From: 2-01-FULL-45-10 sp964433975
Lineage (GTDB): Bacteria > Omnitrophota > Gorgyraeia > 2-01-FULL-45-10
Assembly: GCA_964433975.1 (NCBI GenBank)
Contig: CAYSSS010000051.1
Location: 1-10,565 of the forward strand
DNA: 10,565 bases
Direction of reading: 5' to 3'
This document shows, one piece after another, positions 7,301 to 10,565 of the stretch; position 1 is the first letter of the stretch, and each line of letters starts with the position of its first letter. The position numbers and the translations under genes are program-made. A model generated the notes under the pieces. That model was given only the letters and a program-made list of their open reading frames with translations. It was not told the DNA's origin and did not search any database.

Positions 7301-7873
7301 CGGGCAGTTGACATCGGTTTTATACCGGCCGGCGCCAAGGCCTATGTGGATGAAATATATCGGGGTGAAAAAGGCAGTCTATCGGGGTTTTTAAGTAACG
7401 ATTCACAAGCTGATATACAAAACGTTAAAGTTCAGCTCATTGATAACGGCAAAGTCGTCAGGCAAGCCGTGAAGCCGTCGGTAAAAGGGTTAACGATGGA
7501 AGAGTTTCAGGTTGATAATTATTGGTTCAATACCCTGGGCAAGCACAGGCTCATCCTTGTCATTGACCCGGACAACGCTCTAAAGGAAAATAACAGAAAG
7601 AATAACACCATCGCGTGTAGTGTCAATGTTATACCCAGACAAAGGCGCCGCACCACTAATTACGACAACTCCGGTGCGGCTGCGTTATCAGGCTTCTTAG
7701 GAACGTTGGGTAAGGACAAGGGCAGCCCGCCGCCTTCCTACACGCCCCCGACAACATATACGCCGCCGACCACGCCCACGGTCACTACGACGGTTGTAGA
7801 TCAAGGCGGCTCTTCCGGTACCACCACACAGAAGAAAGTACCGACGGTTACGACAAAAGGTTTAGGACAATAA
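4397..7873 (+). CDS. large surface lipoprotein with about eight CARDB-like Ig-fold repeats
   Basis: An 1158-aa protein starting at GTG 4397, five bases after AGGAGG. Residues 1-25 are a lipoprotein signal peptide with lipobox VSGC (Cys26), followed by a Ser/Pro/Gly-rich tether (27-60). About eight repeats of ~105-140 aa follow, starting near residues 61, 191, 317, 445, 571, 681, 804 and 965. Repeats 1-3 begin DLLGS/DLTGS and are the most alike. Repeats 1, 2, 3, 7 and 8 end in the CARDB signature: a hydrophobic strand, then D/N-P, then E and a run of Asn (VDPNSQVQESDEGNN, IDPDNALKENNRKNN). Repeats 4-6 are more diverged. CARDB is an Ig-like domain in bacterial adhesion and cell-surface proteins. 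Residues 1081-1158 are a basic patch (RQRRR), then a disordered Pro/Thr-rich tail. Ser follows Cys26, which in enterobacteria would favour the outer membrane. It is probably a rod-like adhesin or scaffold; no catalytic domain is visible. Confidence 0.85.
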   Translation: MRTGKEKLLSCVLVFALLFLTGVSGCSSKSSDSSSQNSTPSPGPDIPNEPAGPVAPGAPADLLGSSLSFIPDGAQQPASEVTVGQKGNFNSTVFNAGGTDANSVLVRFEVDGANSGEATIPVVSQSQEAQSTPVAYTFNDLGLRTIHLVVDPNSQVQESDEGNNADLTTTVNVVAAPAPGGGQAAAVEGPDLLGSRLYFKATGSQQPVLQTVVGQAGDLAATISNSGTAEAANATGRIEIDGVNAGDVIFGVTPAGQESPPALVSHTFNEPGTYSLRLFVDPFPGETNTTNNNDAMATIEVLAAAPPDPGNVQATIDLTGSRMYFVPDNTGDAALSTTVGQSGLIKGAIFNSGNATAFNVLVRATDDGRDAGQSTVPSVDAGNEANIPSIPYTFTTPDLHILRLMVNPLDNPRETNPNNNNNLSIDINVLPAPGEPPQEEALPKISIANLDFLDQATGSSLTDTTTDKPGFIFMMLFNDSDTPASNVEYYFMMDGRDKPTETAPSIAAQSVFTKTYDPLTLNPDFYTVGVHSIGLFIKNGQPIEIPSGSGSRVISVGMTEPLPPETSDEQHPLKASGIAYTYSDGVPLNAAETGKDGYVYANVRNLTDHVIENANFNIYLAGQRIGPDGPRRIEAGGYATERIPKKFDQPGRYKMELSITGERDPAYNYTASYIEVTRDRYELIRKELTYTPIRVYPTSSATPVTRIAVGRKCNIVTGVSNVSIVPANNIPVELKIDGIVRKSESLDLSPMATRPFILRDYAFERAGNHRISLSIDTPAHRATERNARNNETWTNVLAMAVIPTHDAAVKTFGLAEFVSPVRPDHAPNRTVVDASGLKSAVGTKNITINETLMGEDNTVAYNIQNTMSTPISNLRVVVYVDGAIKDDRRMNIAGNETTPPVTIRGIKFRTLGFHSIAIVLDPDNELPETDETTNNYDTIYIRVGTSGNLAQTQHTVTEEKKGKMPSDIRAVDIGFIPAGAKAYVDEIYRGEKGSLSGFLSNDSQADIQNVKVQLIDNGKVVRQAVKPSVKGLTMEEFQVDNYWFNTLGKHRLILVIDPDNALKENNRKNNTIACSVNVIPRQRRRTTNYDNSGAAALSGFLGTLGKDKGSPPPSYTPPTTYTPPTTPTVTTTVVDQGGSSGTTTQKKVPTVTTKGLGQ
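4577..7636 (+). repeat. tandem CARDB-like domain repeat array (protein level)
   Basis: The span covers residues ~61-1080 of the lipoprotein, i.e. the eight Ig-like repeats. They are recognisable in protein sequence but well diverged in DNA, so the array is old and not a recent tandem expansion. The first three share the start DL[LT]GS[RS][LM].F and a VGQ.G motif about 20 residues on. Repeat 8 keeps the Asn-rich end but has lost the DLLGS start. Confidence 0.7.
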
Positions 7874-7883
7874 AGGAGGAAAT

Positions 7884-8210
7884 ATGGAAAAGAAAGATCT
7901 TGGTAAGACGTCCACCGGCATGCAGCCGAATATGGAAGCGTTATTGTGCTATTCACTGGGTTTTATCACCGGCATAGTTTTTTATCTGGTAGAGAAAGAG
8001 AATAAGTTTGTCAGGTTCCACGCGATGCAGTCGATCGTGGTATTCGGCGCCCTCTTGATCGCGGGATTTGTTATCATGCTGATACCGGTCATAAATGTAG
8101 CATTCTGGCTGGCGGAGACGGTCCTCTGGATCGTTCTGATGGTAAAGGCTTACCAGGGCGAGAAATTTAAATTGCCTCTTGCCGGCGACATCGCTGAAAA
8201 GAATTCATAA
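7884..8210 (+). CDS. DUF4870/Tic20-like small integral membrane protein
   Basis: A 108-aa protein, 10 bases after the lipoprotein stop, with AGGAGG (7874-7879) overlapping that region. It carries the family hallmark in order: ALLCYSLGFITGIVFYLVEK (19-38), then ENKFVRFHAMQS (39-50). Three membrane segments are likely (about 19-36, 50-68 and 72-88), ending in the usual AYQGEKFKLPLAGDIAE. The length is normal for the family. DUF4870 proteins are widespread inner-membrane proteins with no settled role; similarity to chloroplast Tic20 has been noted for the fold family. Its position between two exported-protein genes suggests it serves this cluster in the inner membrane. That is inference. Confidence 0.85.
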   Translation: MEKKDLGKTSTGMQPNMEALLCYSLGFITGIVFYLVEKENKFVRFHAMQSIVVFGALLIAGFVIMLIPVINVAFWLAETVLWIVLMVKAYQGEKFKLPLAGDIAEKNS

Positions 8211-8211
8211 G

Positions 8212-9657
8212 ATGAAGAGATCGATAACGGTTCTAGCGCTCATATCAGCTCTGCTTGTTATGTCCGGTCCTCTTGTCCGGGCAGGGTGGGCAAAGTCAAT
8301 GAAAGTACCCACCGTGGAAGAGATGGCCACGGACAATAAGATTAAGCTGATAGACAAGAATGAAAAAGACTGCGACGCGGGAAAAGGCGAGAGATTCGAT
8401 ATCGGCGTCATCATCCAGGCCAATTGGCATGAGAATGCGACCTACGTGATTCCTACGCAGGAGGGCCCAAGCTATACACGGTGGAACTATAACTGCGAGT
8501 ATATAGCCCGTCCTACCACGCGCGTTTATCTCATGAGAGATGCTTTTAAGTCCCGACTGGAAGTTGCGGAAACATCTTTCATGATATATCCCAAGGATAT
8601 CACAGGCACGTATGCCGTCGGCAAAAGCATAGTTGCCGATGGAGTAAAGTCCACGCCGGGTCCGTCCGGCATCTCCGGCGGGGCTGACAAGGATGTCAAT
8701 CCTCTCGCAAATAACTTCCATCTGGACATGGTCTTAACAGGCCTGGTGTCGCCGACCTACAAGGGAGTACCGATGGTTACGATCACTCCTTTCATGGCGG
8801 CATTGGAACCTGACGCAGCCATGGAGATCTCCAAAATGGGGCCGCAGCAGAAGATAATCTCATCGCCGGTATTTACCGAAAAATTTAATCGCGCTTTTTT
8901 TAAAGCGCCGATAAGGATAGAGGGCCTATCGATAGAACGTCTGCAAAAAGGGCCCATCACAAAAAATATTTCCGACTCTAGAAGCGGGCCGGGCCTGATG
9001 GGGAAGACGGTAAGTGCCGCAGGTAGCATGACCTGTTCATTCGATATCACAGTATCCGTTTATCTTAAGAGGACGCAGGACGATGGGTATGTGCCGAGCG
9101 AGGGAGACGGATGGTATGGGTCCGAAGCGCCTAAAGGCGGCGAGGGAGATGGTGGGCCGGGAACTGTAAAACCCGCGACACCATCAGAGCCGCAAACTCC
9201 TAATAAACCGACCCGTAACGGTGGCGTTCCTGGATCGACAGGTAACGCTCCCGAGACCGACAGGGTCCGGGACGTCAAAGTAAAGGCGAGGAGGATGCTC
9301 GACCGCGCCCTGCGTGACCTGAATCTCTTCAATCAAAACTCATCCAATTTCTTCGGAAAAGATTATATGGGTTTAAATGAAAGCATGCGAAAAAAACTCC
9401 TGGGCTTTTTCATAAGAGCCGGCGTGGAGGAGTGGGTGACTGTAAGTAAGAGCCCGGAATACTATTCCGGGAAACTGACAGCCTTTTACAATAGCCACAG
9501 GAATCTTGAGGCCCAGCCGTTCCTGGATGTATTGCTGACGCTCATCATCATGGAATACGACTGGACGGAAGAGGGTATAGATAAGGAAGCCCTCGCGCGC
9601 GAATACCTCGGGGATAGCGTATACAAAGCAAATAAATACAGATCTCAAAAGAAATAA
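8212..9657 (+). CDS. exported two-domain protein of unknown family
   Basis: I place the start at ATG 8212, one base after the DUF4870 stop. The frame is open back to a TTG at 8179 inside the previous gene, but the signal peptide begins at MKRSITVLALISALLVMSGP, so 8212 is better. There is no strong Shine-Dalgarno, so translation probably relies on coupling to the gene before. The protein has 481 aa. Residues ~1-28 are a signal peptide (near VRA|GWA|KS) with no lipobox. Residues ~30-292 form a mixed, beta-rich domain with three Cys (in KDCDAGKG, NYNCEYI and MTCSFD). Residues ~293-353 are a Gly/Pro/Thr linker. Residues ~354-481 are a charged, probably helical domain (VKARRMLDRALRDLNLF, KKLLGFFIRAGVEEW and DVLLTLIIMEYDWTEEG). 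I recognise neither domain. It is probably periplasmic or surface-exposed and the last gene of the envelope run. Confidence 0.75.
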   Translation: MKRSITVLALISALLVMSGPLVRAGWAKSMKVPTVEEMATDNKIKLIDKNEKDCDAGKGERFDIGVIIQANWHENATYVIPTQEGPSYTRWNYNCEYIARPTTRVYLMRDAFKSRLEVAETSFMIYPKDITGTYAVGKSIVADGVKSTPGPSGISGGADKDVNPLANNFHLDMVLTGLVSPTYKGVPMVTITPFMAALEPDAAMEISKMGPQQKIISSPVFTEKFNRAFFKAPIRIEGLSIERLQKGPITKNISDSRSGPGLMGKTVSAAGSMTCSFDITVSVYLKRTQDDGYVPSEGDGWYGSEAPKGGEGDGGPGTVKPATPSEPQTPNKPTRNGGVPGSTGNAPETDRVRDVKVKARRMLDRALRDLNLFNQNSSNFFGKDYMGLNESMRKKLLGFFIRAGVEEWVTVSKSPEYYSGKLTAFYNSHRNLEAQPFLDVLLTLIIMEYDWTEEGIDKEALAREYLGDSVYKANKYRSQKK

Positions 9658-9680
9658 AATCTAATCCTACCTAATATATG

Positions 9681-9769
9681 TCCCGCCAAGCATCTTTATG
9701 GACTGGGGGCGGGATCCCGTCAACATACCTTTTAAAAACTTCAGATTACTATAAAGTTATGTTGCGGGA
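9681..9769. repeat. nested hairpins in the spacer before promoter copy B
   Basis: TCCCGCC (9681-9687) pairs with GGCGGGA (9708-9714). CGGGATCCCG (9710-9719) is a perfect 10-bp palindrome. TCCCG (9715-9719) plus CAACATA (9721-9727) pair with TATGTTG (9758-9764) plus CGGGA (9765-9769), with T9720 bulged. That stem can continue with CTTT (9729-9732) and AAAG (9753-9756). The arms share strands, so the hairpins compete. A stretch here (GGCGGGATCCCGTC) resembles GGCGGGGTCCCGCC at 1917-1930. It could terminate the 8212 transcript, although there is no U-run, or be a mobile REP-like remnant. There is no good gene in 9658-9944. Confidence 0.55.
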
Positions 9770-9820
9770 CAATTGCTTTGCCTTGAGAGATTATATTTTG
9801 TATAATATAGCCTGTTTATT
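9770..9820 (+). promoter_or_regulatory. promoter-bearing 51-bp module, copy B (upstream of the radical SAM gene)
   Basis: -35 TTGCCT (9778-9783), 17-base spacer, -10 TATAAT (9801-9806). Transcription would start near 9813, leaving a leader of ~130 bases before the ATG at 9945. The sequence matches 1740-1790 at 46 of 51 positions, with mismatches at 9790, 9791, 9808, 9811 and 9812. The -35, the -10 and most of the spacer are identical in both copies. Confidence 0.7.
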
Positions 9821-9867
9821 TATGGGGTCGCCATATTTTTTTAAGGCATCCACAAATATCGACGGTT

Positions 9868-9896
9868 TAAATTTGAGTACAAAATTCACAAATTTA
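9868..9896. repeat. 8-bp inverted repeat in the radical SAM leader
   Basis: TAAATTTG (9868-9875) and CAAATTTA (9889-9896) are exact reverse complements around a 13-base spacer containing ACAAAATTCA. That 10-mer also occurs at 1095-1104, upstream of the ORF6N gene. It lies in the predicted 5' leader, about 50 bases before the start codon. It could be an operator or an RNA stem; AT-rich chance is the alternative. Confidence 0.4.
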
Positions 9897-9944
9897 TATT
9901 ATCTCAAAGCTTCTACTTTAATTTTTAGAAGGAATAATAAATAA

Positions 9945-10565
9945 ATGAAATATAAGCACGCTTTATTTTTATATCCGTATATCGAACAGAGTACGGCGAT
10001 GTGTCTATTCCCTCCCACGGGCCTGGAATACGTGGCCACAGCCGCTAAAGATCATGTCGGTGAAGTCACAATTGTCGATCTAAGATACGATAGGATATTA
10101 TGCGATACCGGCAAGCTGATGGATTTTATACGCAAAGAGATAGATATAATATGCGTAAGTATCTCATGGAACCGTCAGGTGGACGAGGTCTATGGACTTC
10201 TGAATTTAATGCCGGATGGGATACCTTTGGTCGTAGGCGGACATAAGGCGACAGAAGATGTCGAAGATATATTTAAAAGATGCCCGAAGGTAGATGTCAT
10301 AGTAAGAGGAGAAGGAGAGGAGACTATCAAGGAACTACTCAAAGACGAGCCGATTGAAAAGATACTCGGAATCTCTTACAGGGCCGATGGCAATGTGATC
10401 CATAATAAGAACAGGCCTTTACCCGACATAAATACCATAACGCCGCCGGACCGCAGTTTGAGGCATTCAGAATATTCAATGATGTCGAATGGCATAAAAG
10501 TGACAAGCGTGACCTTTGATACGATCCTAAGCTCAAGGGGCTGTCCGTTTAATTGTAAATTTTGC
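9945..10565 (+). CDS. B12-binding-domain radical SAM protein, N-terminal part, truncated at right edge
   Basis: An open frame from ATG 9945 to the window end (207 codons, no stop), preceded by AAGGAA (9929-9934). Residues ~1-135 are a cobalamin-binding-type Rossmann domain, with FPPTGLEYVA (22-31), VDLRYDR (44-50), VVGGHKA (96-102) and VIVRGEGEETIKELL (118-132). The usual base-off motif DxHxxG is absent: Asp45 is followed by Arg47 where His would be, and Gly is replaced by Arg50. The radical SAM domain opens with SSRGCPFNCKFC: Cys200, Cys204 and Cys207 form the CxxxCxxC [4Fe-4S] motif, and the third Cys is the last codon in the window. Family members use S-adenosylmethionine for methylations and other difficult reactions on lipids, pigments, peptides or antibiotics. 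The substrate cannot be told from this half. It has its own promoter, so it is likely a separate unit from the envelope run. Confidence 0.9.
   Translation, partial: MKYKHALFLYPYIEQSTAMCLFPPTGLEYVATAAKDHVGEVTIVDLRYDRILCDTGKLMDFIRKEIDIICVSISWNRQVDEVYGLLNLMPDGIPLVVGGHKATEDVEDIFKRCPKVDVIVRGEGEETIKELLKDEPIEKILGISYRADGNVIHNKNRPLPDINTITPPDRSLRHSEYSMMSNGIKVTSVTFDTILSSRGCPFNCKFC

Noticed and set aside
8179..8211. Upstream TTG start for the 481-aa secreted protein
   Set aside because: It overlaps the DUF4870 gene and would put 11 extra residues before a normal signal peptide. ATG 8212 fits better.
9678..9944. 88-aa + strand open frame
   Set aside because: It runs through hairpins, promoter copy B and the leader inverted repeat, and has no Shine-Dalgarno or recognisable domain. 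It is better read as non-coding.
1..10565. tRNA, rRNA or known riboswitch
   Set aside because: No cloverleaf with a TTCRA arm, no rRNA-like stretch and no recognisable riboswitch core was found by eye. In particular, no B12-riboswitch-like box was seen before the radical SAM gene.

Overview
The window is mid-GC bacterial DNA with all recognisable genes on the + strand. Frequent ATA and AGG codons, an ORF6N-domain gene, a DUF3857-type transglutaminase-like protein, a B12-binding/radical SAM protein and REP-like hairpins would fit an uncultured, Gram-negative-type lineage such as Omnitrophota. That is an impression from gene style. No rRNA, tRNA or universal marker is present to prove it, and a phylogenetic search would be needed.

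Layout. (1) 1-983: the C-terminal part of a transglutaminase-like protein, cut by the left edge, then an AT-rich terminator-like hairpin. (2) 1094-1718: an AT-rich inverted repeat, a candidate promoter overlapping an inverted repeat, a strong Shine-Dalgarno and a complete ORF6N DNA-binding-domain gene. This gene carries a perfect 27-bp palindrome in its coding sequence. (3) 1719-2026: a non-coding block of 308 bp with a promoter-like 51-bp module (second copy at 9770-9820) and a dense set of REP-like, partly mutually exclusive hairpins. (4) 2027-9657: a run of six co-directional genes for exported or membrane proteins. They are a periplasmic protein of unknown family, a C39-like cysteine-peptidase-fold protein with a C-terminal double zinc ribbon, a small secreted Gln/Ala-rich protein, an 1158-aa lipoprotein with about eight CARDB-like Ig-fold repeats, a DUF4870/Tic20-like small membrane protein, and a secreted two-domain protein of unknown family. 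(5) 9658-9944: a non-coding block with large hairpins and the second promoter module. (6) 9945-10565: the N-terminal part of a B12-binding-domain radical SAM protein, cut by the right edge just after its CxxxCxxC motif.

How the genes may work together. Gene order, short gaps (12, 10 and 1 bp for three of the junctions) and shared export signals make 2027-9657 a plausible cell-envelope gene cluster. A lipid-anchored CARDB rod could present or scaffold the smaller secreted partners, with the C39-like protein acting on a peptide or protein substrate and the DUF4870 protein in the inner membrane. This is inference: three of the six proteins match no family I recognise, and no gene names an obvious pathway. 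The best candidates for something undescribed are this envelope cluster, the duplicated promoter module, and the palindromes in and around the ORF6N gene.
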